DNA of 64,000 nt from Bacteroidales bacterium (GTDB lineage Bacteria; Bacteroidota; Bacteroidia; Bacteroidales; Muribaculaceae), in assembly GCA_014800795.1 (NCBI GenBank), contig JAAVFL010000011.1:20897-84896 (forward strand), read 5' to 3'. The position numbers were made by a program, and so were the translations under genes. Below, piece after piece: positions 54,834 to 63,590 of the stretch. Below the pieces are notes generated by a model. The model did not search any database and was not told the origin of the DNA. It was given only the letters and a program-made list of their open reading frames with translations. Positions within the stretch are counted from its first letter, which is position 1, and every line of letters begins with the position of its first letter.

Positions 54834-56423
54834 TCAATAATCGTATAAGAGTTCCAGATCATCAATGCATAACACACTTCCGTTGCCACCAGTAAAAAAG
54901 TCGCCGTATTTGCTGGCACTGGCTGTTATCAGAATATATTTCGGAACACGTGAAGTAGACATATACTCCAGATCGAATTCAAATGGGATATATTCAGGAA
55001 TCGTTTGCCCGCTCTGAAATTTTCCATACGCTACAACATAACCGGCTGTCGGTTCAAAAAGGTTTCGGTTTGCAGGATTTGTACGGATTTCCAAAGGTTC
55101 AGCGGAGTCAATGAGAGCGCACCATACTATACATGTATCCGGCTCCCCTTTCAGGTGGGTATACTCATTATTGGTATGACTGATTGGTTTACTCTCATAT
55201 TTTAAATAACCACGTAGCTTTGTTGGCCGCTCGGTAAAAGGTCGCCCCATACTAAGCACACCATTAGTACCTTCCGTTCTAAGATACGAACCTACAAAAA
55301 TATTTCCCGCAGCAAGCTTACCGATAGTACCGATACCGACAAATCGCGTTTCCAGCTTCGCCGCCAATCCAGTTCCCGAAGAAGTATCTTCAGTGGGAAC
55401 AGTGTTACTTTCTCCTAATGTTGTAGCTCCCTTATTACCGGTTCCCCAATATGGCTCATCACCTTCAGCCCATGGATTCCAGACTTTTCCGTCTTTACTC
55501 CATTCGCTAAGTGTTGTATTTGGGACCTGTACCACTCCTCCTGTTATAAATTTTATAATTTCTCCATATTCAGCATCGGAATATGCCCGGGCCTCGTATT
55601 CAGTAAGAGGATTAAGATTTATAATTCGTGCGCAGAATGTACCTCCGGTGTGAGTTATCCAACTCTGTGACACTTTCACCCAATCATTGCTGCCTGCAAT
55701 ACGGTATTCTACACCATTATCTTTTCCAGCTACCCCTGAGCCATATACCCAGCATACTTGTGACCATGCATCAGCACTTACCGTCTCTACGGAACTATCA
55801 ACAAATTCGCCGTAAATAGTCCATATATCATCTCTTCCGTATTCGCTTACCGTGACTTCCACCGGACGTTCCAGGCTGATTGTTTCTCCGGTTAAATCAG
55901 GTATTTGCACTGCATTCTCTGATCCGAGTTTCATTGTAAGAACCTTTACCGTTTTCAGCGACTCACGACCGGATACTGTAACAACCACACGATGACCGAT
56001 TACATCAATTATCGTGGCGCCGACTTGATTCTCTACTGTAAAATATCGCGTAATGTCTTGTTTCCCCTGTATCACCCAATCGTAATCCTGATATAAACGC
56101 AGTGTCGTTATATAGTATTTGGAAAGATCTATGGGTTTGTCAAGATTACCCGATACAATCCTCGCCCCCGGAGTAAGAGCGTAAGATGTAATCTCAACAT
56201 TGTGAATATCAACATTTTCATCAAAGGAGAGGGTTACCATACGGTTATCGGTATCTATCTCCGCATCTTTAATCAAGCCATCAGCAGTTATCTCAGTAAA
56301 ATCCGGCTGTATACGCGGATATGGAATATCATTTTTAAGACATCCGGTTACCAGACCAGTTATCATCAGCATACCGACCGCAAATATCGGTCGCACTACG
56401 ATATATTTGCTACATTTTTTCAT
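54834..56423 (-). CDS. PCMD domain lipoprotein
   Basis: 529-residue surface lipoprotein; the signal ends VTGC (cysteine near residue 28). The N-terminal part has Ig-like or bacterial surface repeats (TVKVLTMKLGS, SLERPVEVTVSEYGRDD). The C-terminal about 240 residues match the putative carbohydrate metabolism domain PF13201: WNPWAEGDEPYWGTGNKG, AKLETRFVGIGTIGKLAAGN, GRPFTERPTKLRGYLKY and SVLCIDDLELLYDY. PCMD proteins are frequent in gut Bacteroidales, with glycan binding presumed rather than shown. It is flanked by barrel proteins on both sides in one operon. Confidence 0.85.
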   Translation of the reverse strand: MKKCSKYIVVRPIFAVGMLMITGLVTGCLKNDIPYPRIQPDFTEITADGLIKDAEIDTDNRMVTLSFDENVDIHNVEITSYALTPGARIVSGNLDKPIDLSKYYITTLRLYQDYDWVIQGKQDITRYFTVENQVGATIIDVIGHRVVVTVSGRESLKTVKVLTMKLGSENAVQIPDLTGETISLERPVEVTVSEYGRDDIWTIYGEFVDSSVETVSADAWSQVCWVYGSGVAGKDNGVEYRIAGSNDWVKVSQSWITHTGGTFCARIINLNPLTEYEARAYSDAEYGEIIKFITGGVVQVPNTTLSEWSKDGKVWNPWAEGDEPYWGTGNKGATTLGESNTVPTEDTSSGTGLAAKLETRFVGIGTIGKLAAGNIFVGSYLRTEGTNGVLSMGRPFTERPTKLRGYLKYESKPISHTNNEYTHLKGEPDTCIVWCALIDSAEPLEIRTNPANRNLFEPTAGYVVAYGKFQSGQTIPEYIPFEFDLEYMSTSRVPKYILITASASKYGDFFTGGNGSVLCIDDLELLYDY

Positions 56424-56438
56424 AACACTCTCCCCCGA

Positions 56439-57326
56439 TCAGATATACACGGCCATTCCGAAGTTAATATTGAATATATTAAAGCGGAAATTCGCTCCAG
56501 ATGAAAAGCGTCGACCCTCGTCAATTCCATTGGTATTCTGTTTTTCGTGATGAAAATTCACTCCAAATACTCCGAACGAGACATTGAAACTTATATAGTC
56601 CATTATAAACACGCATATACCGGGAGAGAAATTCATTGCAGCCGAAACCGAGCTCGTGCGTGTATCGAACAGTTCATCATTGTAATATCTCATGAAACGT
56701 GATGATCCGGCACCAAAAGCTAATTCTACCTCATTAAATATTCCAAACCGTCGATCACGACCAAGACCTATATAGTTACGGTATGCTATAGCTGACGAAT
56801 AGCTTTTTGAATAATAACTGATATTCGCCAATGAAAAATTCATATCATCGCTGAAGTCAAAAGTCAAACCGGCAAGATCTGCATACATTCGTGTATATTT
56901 AAAATTTGCCCCGATCGACTGGTTATTATCAAAAAAGTATGCGACAGACGGCTGCAATGAATATGCCTTCACCTTGATATTGAAATCTTTCAACATAGAA
57001 AGTAACTGAATATCATCACTGTTAAACTCGCCATATGACGCCAACATTCCAAACGACCATTGCCCTTTGGGAATAAAAAGGTAATTGAACAACCCGCGGT
57101 CATAACGTCCATAATTTTTCTGAGGCAATATTACACTAACCGTATCACCTTTAATTATTACACGCTCATCATCAGTGACCTCCTGCATAGCGACAGAATC
57201 AAGAGTGATTTTATTTGATTGAGCTAATTTATCCAGAATATTAAAGGGTAATACTTTGCCGCAGCAAGCCGAAGCCACACTCATGGCAATAATCAGTAGA
57301 ACCGTCCTTTTTATGAATTTACACAT
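56439..57326 (-). CDS. Beta-barrel protein, paralogue of the next upstream gene
   Basis: 295 residues with a signal peptide and a Gln/Val-rich N-part (DTVSVILPQKNYGRYD). It then shares with the protein at 57351 the motif FIPKGQW, YFFDNNQSIGANFKYTR, AYRNYIGLGRDRRFGIFNEVEL and a C-terminus FRFNIFNINFGMAVYI. This is a membrane barrel of about 10-12 strands. The 57351 gene stops 24 bases upstream, so they arose by tandem duplication. Function unknown. Confidence 0.78.
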   Translation of the reverse strand: MCKFIKRTVLLIIAMSVASACCGKVLPFNILDKLAQSNKITLDSVAMQEVTDDERVIIKGDTVSVILPQKNYGRYDRGLFNYLFIPKGQWSFGMLASYGEFNSDDIQLLSMLKDFNIKVKAYSLQPSVAYFFDNNQSIGANFKYTRMYADLAGLTFDFSDDMNFSLANISYYSKSYSSAIAYRNYIGLGRDRRFGIFNEVELAFGAGSSRFMRYYNDELFDTRTSSVSAAMNFSPGICVFIMDYISFNVSFGVFGVNFHHEKQNTNGIDEGRRFSSGANFRFNIFNINFGMAVYI

Positions 57327-57350
57327 ATTTATGCGATAGAGCCGTGAACA

Positions 57351-58097
57351 TTACAGATAAAAAGCGACACCAAAGGTGATAGAAAACAGATTTATTTTAA
57401 ACCGTGCTTCTTTCGTGTTATATGACGCATCATATATTCGGTCCGTCGTAGCTTTAGTGTGGTTATATGAAAACCCTAACACGCCTACATTGACTTCAAT
57501 AGCCGAATAATTGTTCAGAAACATAACCATTCCTGGGGCCAAACCTAAATTTACATTCCATGAATTTTGAAATGTTCCTGAGAAGTCTGCACCTTTGCCA
57601 TTTGCAATCTTCGATTGTCCTCCTCCCACCTGTAACTGAACTTCATTGAAAAATGCAAAACGACGGCTATGTCCAAGACTGACATAATTACGAAAAGCCC
57701 CCATAACCGAGTAATTGTGAGATATCGAATACAGATTCTCTATATTATAATCGGTTTCATTGTCAATCTTTACGGTTGCATTATCCAGTCTGGTACGCGT
57801 ACGGCTATATGCAAATTTTCCACCGGCCGTCATATTGTCTTGAAAACAATACATTAGCATCGGACTTATTTTGAATGTATAAGCATCCCCACCTATATTC
57901 TCAATAATAAGAAACTGATACTTATCCTGATTGGATTGGGAAAAACTCACACTAACACCGGTAATCCACTGACCTTTCGGAATAAATGATATTTGCTCCA
58001 ACCCACGTTCGAATTCAACTTGGGCATTCGCCTGCACTATAGTAACGCAGAGAACAAACAGACATATAAATATTCGTTTTATCATAACGAAATACAT
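57351..58097 (-). CDS. Beta-barrel protein, first of the tandem pair
   Basis: 248 residues; the second Met (MIKRIFICLFVLCVTIV) gives the better signal peptide. It shares FIPKGQW, MYCFQDNMTAGGKFAYSRTR, AFRNYVSLGHSRRFAFFNEVQL and a C-terminal FKINLFSITFGVAFYL with the 56439 protein. It is first in the cluster: two barrels, a PCMD lipoprotein and a third barrel. A near-match to a -7 box (TAACTTTA, minus strand, 58191-58184) lies upstream. Confidence 0.78.
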   Translation of the reverse strand: MYFVMIKRIFICLFVLCVTIVQANAQVEFERGLEQISFIPKGQWITGVSVSFSQSNQDKYQFLIIENIGGDAYTFKISPMLMYCFQDNMTAGGKFAYSRTRTRLDNATVKIDNETDYNIENLYSISHNYSVMGAFRNYVSLGHSRRFAFFNEVQLQVGGGQSKIANGKGADFSGTFQNSWNVNLGLAPGMVMFLNNYSAIEVNVGVLGFSYNHTKATTDRIYDASYNTKEARFKINLFSITFGVAFYL

Positions 58098-58419
58098 ATG
58101 ACGACGTACCGCCTAAGTTCCGGGGCATTCACTGCCATTACTGCTCATGAAAGCCCACCTACAAAATCCTTTAAAAATTTTTGTAAAGTTAAGCATTAAT
58201 TTCGCATTTACCAAAAAGATTGCAATACCCTGATTTTCTCTGTATAAAGAAACCATATACGGTATTATGATTTACCAATATTTTTTATTACTTTTGCATG
58301 AATTCACTTTTTGTCGGAGATATCAAACTTCCCCGAAGTGATTTTGTTATATAATTTAAAGAGGTTTATTGTCGATCAGCCCCGATCCACCTCATCAATT
58401 ACTTTTTAACTGTTTATTT
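58098..58419. other. Divergent intergenic region
   Basis: Plus strand TACTTTTG (58289-58296) is a candidate -7 box for the DUF4923 gene. Minus strand TAACTTTA (58191-58184), one mismatch from the consensus, may serve the beta-barrel operon. Nothing else was recognised in this stretch. Confidence 0.45.
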
Positions 58420-59109
58420 ATGAAACGAATCACCTATTTTCTATTTTTTATTGCTGCAATTATCGCGGCACCATCAACCTCCGCATCCCCTGATCTTACT
58501 GATCTTCTAAAGGGAGCAGCGTCATCTCTGGGAAATGGCAGCAATTCTGATACAAATTCCGGCAGTAACGATGTCCTTTCCGGAATTCAAGGATTGGTAG
58601 AGGGACTTATCTCCAAGAGTAATCTCACTGAGGCCGACCTTGTAGGTAACTATCAGTATTCCGCACCAGCAGTTGCTTTCCAAAGCAGTAATCTCCTTCA
58701 AAAAGCTGGTGGAGCTGCAGCTTCAGGCGTAATCACGTCAAAACTTGCCCCATATTATGAAAAGGTCGGTATCGATCAGCTTACAGCAACCTTCAATGAG
58801 GACAAGACATTTAAATTCACAATAAAGAAGGTTAAGTTGACAGGAACATTTGAAAAAGACACCGAATCAGAAAATGGTGACTTTATTTTCAAATTCAATG
58901 CCGGAGGAAAGATACCTTTGGGAAGCTTCAAAAGCCATGTTGAGAAAGTCGGATCTAAAATGACCATAACATTCGACGCGTCAAAACTGATCACACTCGT
59001 AAATACCATTGCATCTATAAGCGGGCAGTCCACACTGAAATCAGTAGCTTCGATGCTTAATTCATACGATGGGCTTAATTGTGGGTTTGAACTTACACCC
59101 GTTAAGTAA
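58420..59109 (+). CDS. DUF4923 family exported protein
   Basis: 229 residues from the ATG at 58420 with a signal peptide (MKRITYFLFFIAAIIAAPSTSA). A Ser/Asn/Gly-rich linker (SSLGNGSNSDTNSGSNDVLS) precedes the DUF4923 core: EADLVGNYQYSAPAVAFQSS, LQKAGGAAASGVITSKLAPY, FNEDKTFKFTIKKVKLTGTF and LNCGFELTPVK. It is a lipocalin-like beta-sheet protein, probably periplasmic, and common in Bacteroidales. Function unknown. The TrkH gene begins 33 bases downstream. Confidence 0.85.
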   Translation: MKRITYFLFFIAAIIAAPSTSASPDLTDLLKGAASSLGNGSNSDTNSGSNDVLSGIQGLVEGLISKSNLTEADLVGNYQYSAPAVAFQSSNLLQKAGGAAASGVITSKLAPYYEKVGIDQLTATFNEDKTFKFTIKKVKLTGTFEKDTESENGDFIFKFNAGGKIPLGSFKSHVEKVGSKMTITFDASKLITLVNTIASISGQSTLKSVASMLNSYDGLNCGFELTPVK

Positions 59110-59142
59110 TATTGCCTCCATCATATAAGCCTCAAATACTAT

Positions 59143-61008
59143 ATGATCGGTTTTACCGGCATAGTAAAGAAAATAACTCGTCAGTGGCAGATAGTTAAAA
59201 GCAACTATTTGCGACTGACGAGCCATTTTATGCGTCCTATTGCAACCATCGCATCAGTTCTCGATATTATTACAGTAATCGCATCACTTATATGTTTGAC
59301 TTCGCTTACCGTTTATGGCGGATTCGATCATAAACCGGAAGATACCCGGCTTCTTTTCCATATTCTTCGTGGTTGCCATATTTTATTCCTTATAAATGTA
59401 CTGTATAACCTTATTCTAAATTCCAGACAGACTCTTCGCCAGACACGCATTATAAAATGGATTGTTGATGCGGCGATGCTGATCAGTCTGCTGCCGTTGA
59501 TATACCCTCATCCACTTCATCCCTGGATTCCGTTCCTCGAAAAAGTTCTGTATAGCAGGAGTTTTATAATCCCGGTTCTCGCCGCATATGCTGCTATGGA
59601 ACTATCATATGGAACTATAGCTGCAATCGGTAAAAAGACAAACCCGTCATTACTTCTCTCCGCCAGTTTTCTATTTCTCATTTTAGTAGGATCACTACTC
59701 CTTATGATGCCGAAATGCACGACTGCAGGTATTAGCTACATAGACGCTTTATTCATATCTACATCCGCAGTTTGCATAACAGGTCTCACACCAGTCGAAA
59801 TCTCGAATACCCTAACACCGACAGGTCTCCTTATTCTTGCGATACTCATTCAGACCGGAGGTCTGGGAGTGATGACATTCACCAGTTTTTTCGCGATATT
59901 CTTTAGTGGTAACACTTCAATATACAGCCAGTTGATGGTTAAGGATATGGTATATTCCAAAACATTCAACGCCCTTATCCCCACCTTACTTTATATTCTT
60001 GGATTCACAATTGCTGTTGAAGCAGCCGGAGCTGTAGCAATATACTTATCTATAAATAACACGCTCGCCCTATCAACTGAAGACAAAATAGTTTTTTCCG
60101 CGTTCCATTCATTATCAGCATTCTGTAACGCAGGCTTTTCAAATATAGAGGGTGGCTTATCCAATCCGGCTTTGCTCCATTCAAACCAATGCGTATATCT
60201 TGTAATAAGTATACTCGTAGCGGCAGGAGGAATAGGATTTCCGATTCTCGTCAATTTCAAAACTGCAGCTGCCAGATATCTGAAAAAAATCTGGGATTTT
60301 TTTTCACCACGACCAAATCATCATTATGCTGCCCATATTTATGATCTGAACACAAAAATTGTCGTATATACAACCAGTATAATATTTATTGCAAGCAGCG
60401 GATTATTTTTACTATTTGAATATGATAATTCTCTTGCTGGTATGTCTATATACGACAAAATAGCACAAAGTATATTCAATTCGTGGGTCCCGCGTTCATC
60501 AGGATTCTCCTCTGTTAATCCATCGGGATTCATGAATATAACAATACTTATGTTCATAATTTTAATGTGGATCGGAGGAGCCTCGCAATCAACTGCCGGT
60601 GGTATTAAGGTCAATACATTTGCCATCATGATATTAAATCTTAAGGCCGTCATCCAAGGGAAAGAGAGTGTGACAGCATTCCGTAGAGCCATTTCTGTTC
60701 CATCTCTCAAGCGAGCGCATGCAGTTATAGCAATATCTGTAGTTACGTATGCGCTCTATTCTATGATACTGATATGGCTTGAGCCTCAATTAAGTGCTAA
60801 AGCGCTTCTTTATGAAGCTGCATCAGCTCTATTTACCGTCGGAACATCACTTGGAATAACCCCGATGCTTGATAGTTCTTCAAAAATACTTCTGTGTACA
60901 GCAATGTTTCTTGGACGAGTCGGTATAATATCCCTGCTTGCCGGAATTGTCCGGACGCATATTGATACTTCAGCCCGCTTTCCATCCGACTATATTATCA
61001 TAAATTAA
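59143..61008 (+). CDS. TrkH/KtrB-type potassium uptake protein
   Basis: Ion-conducting subunit of a Trk/Ktr system, 621 residues. About 140 N-terminal residues form extra membrane helices found in the Bacteroidetes form. The four pore-loop repeats then follow: CITGLTP (211-217), HSLSAFCNAGFSNI, RSSGFSSVNP with GGASQSTAGGIKVN, and a last one around LFTVGTSLGITP. The regulatory TrkA subunit gene follows after 24 bases, so the system is complete. Confidence 0.95.
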   Translation: MIGFTGIVKKITRQWQIVKSNYLRLTSHFMRPIATIASVLDIITVIASLICLTSLTVYGGFDHKPEDTRLLFHILRGCHILFLINVLYNLILNSRQTLRQTRIIKWIVDAAMLISLLPLIYPHPLHPWIPFLEKVLYSRSFIIPVLAAYAAMELSYGTIAAIGKKTNPSLLLSASFLFLILVGSLLLMMPKCTTAGISYIDALFISTSAVCITGLTPVEISNTLTPTGLLILAILIQTGGLGVMTFTSFFAIFFSGNTSIYSQLMVKDMVYSKTFNALIPTLLYILGFTIAVEAAGAVAIYLSINNTLALSTEDKIVFSAFHSLSAFCNAGFSNIEGGLSNPALLHSNQCVYLVISILVAAGGIGFPILVNFKTAAARYLKKIWDFFSPRPNHHYAAHIYDLNTKIVVYTTSIIFIASSGLFLLFEYDNSLAGMSIYDKIAQSIFNSWVPRSSGFSSVNPSGFMNITILMFIILMWIGGASQSTAGGIKVNTFAIMILNLKAVIQGKESVTAFRRAISVPSLKRAHAVIAISVVTYALYSMILIWLEPQLSAKALLYEAASALFTVGTSLGITPMLDSSSKILLCTAMFLGRVGIISLLAGIVRTHIDTSARFPSDYIIIN

Positions 61009-61032
61009 ACACTAAAAAAAACTACTACTATT

Positions 61033-61731
61033 ATGCGCTATCTTATAATCGGTCTGGGTATATATGGCACAAATCTTGCAAAAGATCTTACTGATCTCGG
61101 CCACGAAGTAATAGGTGCTGATATAAAAGGCTCTAAGGTTGATTCTATCAAAGACTATATAGCGACAGCATACATTATTGATTCAACAGAGGAAGCCGCG
61201 ATTGGAGTACTCCCCCTGAAAAATGTGGATCTTGTAATAGTTACCATTGGAGAGAACTTCGGCGCAAGCATAAAAACCGTTGCTTTGCTTCGTAAAATAG
61301 GTGTTAGAAAAATATATGCACGAGCCATTGATGAACTCCATAAAGCTATACTTGAAGGTCTCAAAGTCGACAGAATACTTAATCCGGAACAACGAGCGGC
61401 TTATGATCTGGTAAATGAGATGGCTCTTGGGAATGAAGTCGAAACCCTGACTATCGACGATGAGAATATGGTGATGCGATTTGCAGCGCCAGAATATTTT
61501 CACGGGATGAATTACTCTGCGCTTACTCCGCAAAATATGTTCGGTCTTAAACTGATTGCCGCCTCGCGTCAACATACAGTCACCAACCTTCTCGGTATCA
61601 AAAGTTCCTCGATGCAGTCTATACTTTTGGATAGCGATGAAAATGAAACGGTAAAAAATGGAGATCAGTTCACCTGCATCGGAACAGGAAAAGATTATAA
61701 ATCCCTTTTCAGACATATTTCGCGCTTATAA
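61033..61731 (+). CDS. TrkA/KtrA-type potassium uptake regulator
   Basis: Cytoplasmic gating ring subunit, 232 residues: an N-terminal RCK/Rossmann domain with GLGIYG (7-12) and the acidic EVIGAD that binds the adenine ribose, then IVTIGENFGASIKTVALLRK, and a C-terminal TrkA_C domain (about 140-220). It binds nucleotides such as NAD or ATP and controls the TrkH pore encoded just upstream. Confidence 0.95.
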   Translation: MRYLIIGLGIYGTNLAKDLTDLGHEVIGADIKGSKVDSIKDYIATAYIIDSTEEAAIGVLPLKNVDLVIVTIGENFGASIKTVALLRKIGVRKIYARAIDELHKAILEGLKVDRILNPEQRAAYDLVNEMALGNEVETLTIDDENMVMRFAAPEYFHGMNYSALTPQNMFGLKLIAASRQHTVTNLLGIKSSSMQSILLDSDENETVKNGDQFTCIGTGKDYKSLFRHISRL

Positions 61732-61761
61732 AGAACATATTGATAACGATAAGTAAGATTG

Positions 61762-62376
61762 ATGAATTTCCAATCAAAGAATATCTGTACCGATTACTTC
61801 TGTGTGCCGGCATCTGTATATGCCCGTGAGACAACCGAACAGATCATAAGCAACTATTGGTGGCTCGCATTGGTCATCATCCTTCCAGTCTGCTACGGAA
61901 TAATCATAGACTGGCGATGGCTTATTGTAGCAGGCATAGTGATTTGCATTGCAATCCCGACATTACTAATGTTCGGATGGATATACCTTTTAGCTCAGCC
62001 AGGTATATGGGAAGCGACCTTTCCAACATCCATATGTTATGACGCTGCACTCACGTCACTTCATATCAACTATCGTTCATTTCCTTCGGATATGAAAGTT
62101 GATACTGACGACTCACAAAATGATAAAATGGACCATAAACCCATGATATCACCGGACTATACCTCACACGCTCCCCTCTCATTTACATGCACATCAGACG
62201 AAATAGTATTCTGTGGCGAATGGAAGAATTATATACGTCTAAAATTCAAATCGGGTACAAGAATCAGACAACTTCTGATACCGGTTTCATCATTCCGTAC
62301 TCCATTTGAAGCTACAGCCTTTTTCAAAGATATTAATGCAAAAATATATCCCGAGGCATATTCGCCAGGTAAATAA
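61762..62376 (+). CDS. Membrane protein of unknown function
   Basis: 204 residues starting MNFQSKNICTDYFCVPASVY, with two close hydrophobic segments (about 33-49 WWLALVIILPVCYGIII and 53-78 LIVAGIVICIAIPTLLMFGWIY) and a C-terminal soluble domain (SFTCTSDEIVFCGEWKNYIRL, LIPVSSFRTPFEATAFFKDI). The C-terminal layout resembles YcxB-like domains, but this is uncertain. The frame opens at TTG 61759; the ATG at 61762 is preferred. It stands between the potassium genes and tgt. Confidence 0.65.
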   Translation: MNFQSKNICTDYFCVPASVYARETTEQIISNYWWLALVIILPVCYGIIIDWRWLIVAGIVICIAIPTLLMFGWIYLLAQPGIWEATFPTSICYDAALTSLHINYRSFPSDMKVDTDDSQNDKMDHKPMISPDYTSHAPLSFTCTSDEIVFCGEWKNYIRLKFKSGTRIRQLLIPVSSFRTPFEATAFFKDINAKIYPEAYSPGK

Positions 62377-62378
62377 AG

Positions 62379-62410
62379 ATTGCCTGTATATCAGGAAAAT
62401 TGTAACTTTG
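62379..62410 (+). promoter_or_regulatory. Promoter of tgt
   Basis: ATTG (62379-62382) and TAACTTTG (62403-62410) are 20 bases apart, a textbook Bacteroidetes promoter. It overlaps the intergenic end of the previous gene, and the expected start lies about four bases before the tgt ATG at 62419. Confidence 0.65.
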
Positions 62411-62418
62411 CATTCAAT

Positions 62419-63549
62419 ATGGAATTTACATTGACAGCAAATCCTTCAGGCACAGCTGCCCGCGCAGGAATAATACATACAGATCACGGTGATATAGAAA
62501 CTCCTATATTTATGCCAGTGGGTACATGTGGAGCAATGAAAGGTGTTCACATGCGTGAATTACGTGACGATATTAAAGCCCAGATCATACTTGGGAATAC
62601 ATATCATCTGTATTTACGGCCCGGAACTGAAATACTAAAAAATGCCGGTGGCCTACATAAATTCGGAGGTTGGGAAAAACCGATTCTGACAGATAGCGGC
62701 GGTTTTCAGGTTTTCTCATTGTCTGATAACCGTAAACTGACCGAAGAAGGTGCTTGGTTCCGTAGCCATATTGACGGATCAAAACATCTCTTCACTCCTG
62801 AAAAGACAGTAGATATCCAACGCATTATCGGATCGGATATCATGATGGCACTTGACGAATGTACCCCAGGTACAGCCGACAAAAGTTACGCACGTAAATC
62901 TCTTGACCTTACCATGCGCTGGCTCAAGAGAGGTTGGGATCATTTCAACACTACCTCACCGCTTTACGGCCACTCACAAAGTTTCTTCCCGATAGTTCAA
63001 GGTTGCACATATCACGATCTTCGCAGAGAGGCATCCGAAAGAGTTTCCGAACTTGGAGCCGATGGGAATGCGATAGGAGGACTGGCTGTCGGTGAACCGG
63101 CAGAAACTATGTATGAGATGATCGAAGTCGTGAACGAAGTGCTTCCCAAAGACCGGCCACGCTATCTCATGGGGGTCGGTACCCCGGCAAATATTCTTGA
63201 AGCCATTGACCGCGGTGTTGACATGATGGATTGTGTCATGCCTACCAGAAACGGTAGAAACGGTATGCTGTTCACACCTCACGGCATAATGAATATGCGC
63301 AATAAAAAATGGAGCAACGACTTCTCGCCGATTCAGCCTGATAGCGAATGTTTCGTAGATCAGGTCTATTCCAAAGCATACCTACGACATCTCTTTATAA
63401 GTCAAGAACTTTTGGCAATGCAGATAGCATCCATACATAACCTTGCCTTTTACCTATGGCTTGTGAAGGAGGCCCGTAAACATATATTGGCGGGAGATTT
63501 TCCGCAATGGAAATCCAAAATGGTTGTACAGGTCACACAACGCCTCTGA
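62419..63549 (+). CDS. tgt: tRNA-guanine transglycosylase (queuine tRNA-ribosyltransferase)
   Basis: Exchanges G34 of the anticodon for preQ1 in tRNAs for Asp, Asn, His and Tyr. 376 residues from the ATG at 62419. The earlier frame (62380) lies within the promoter and is rejected. The substrate loop DSGGFQVFSLSD, the aspartate nucleophile in RGVDMMDCVMPTRNGRNG, IVQGCTYHDLRREA and GGLAVGEP are intact. The usual zinc site CxCxxC reads SECFVDQ here, with only one cysteine left, though the later His (ASIHNLAFY) remains. The gene for an LptF/LptG-type permease follows. Confidence 0.95.
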   Translation: MEFTLTANPSGTAARAGIIHTDHGDIETPIFMPVGTCGAMKGVHMRELRDDIKAQIILGNTYHLYLRPGTEILKNAGGLHKFGGWEKPILTDSGGFQVFSLSDNRKLTEEGAWFRSHIDGSKHLFTPEKTVDIQRIIGSDIMMALDECTPGTADKSYARKSLDLTMRWLKRGWDHFNTTSPLYGHSQSFFPIVQGCTYHDLRREASERVSELGADGNAIGGLAVGEPAETMYEMIEVVNEVLPKDRPRYLMGVGTPANILEAIDRGVDMMDCVMPTRNGRNGMLFTPHGIMNMRNKKWSNDFSPIQPDSECFVDQVYSKAYLRHLFISQELLAMQIASIHNLAFYLWLVKEARKHILAGDFPQWKSKMVVQVTQRL

Positions 63550-63590
63550 ATTCCTGTACGTAAACAAAATTTATCACAGATTAGATACTC

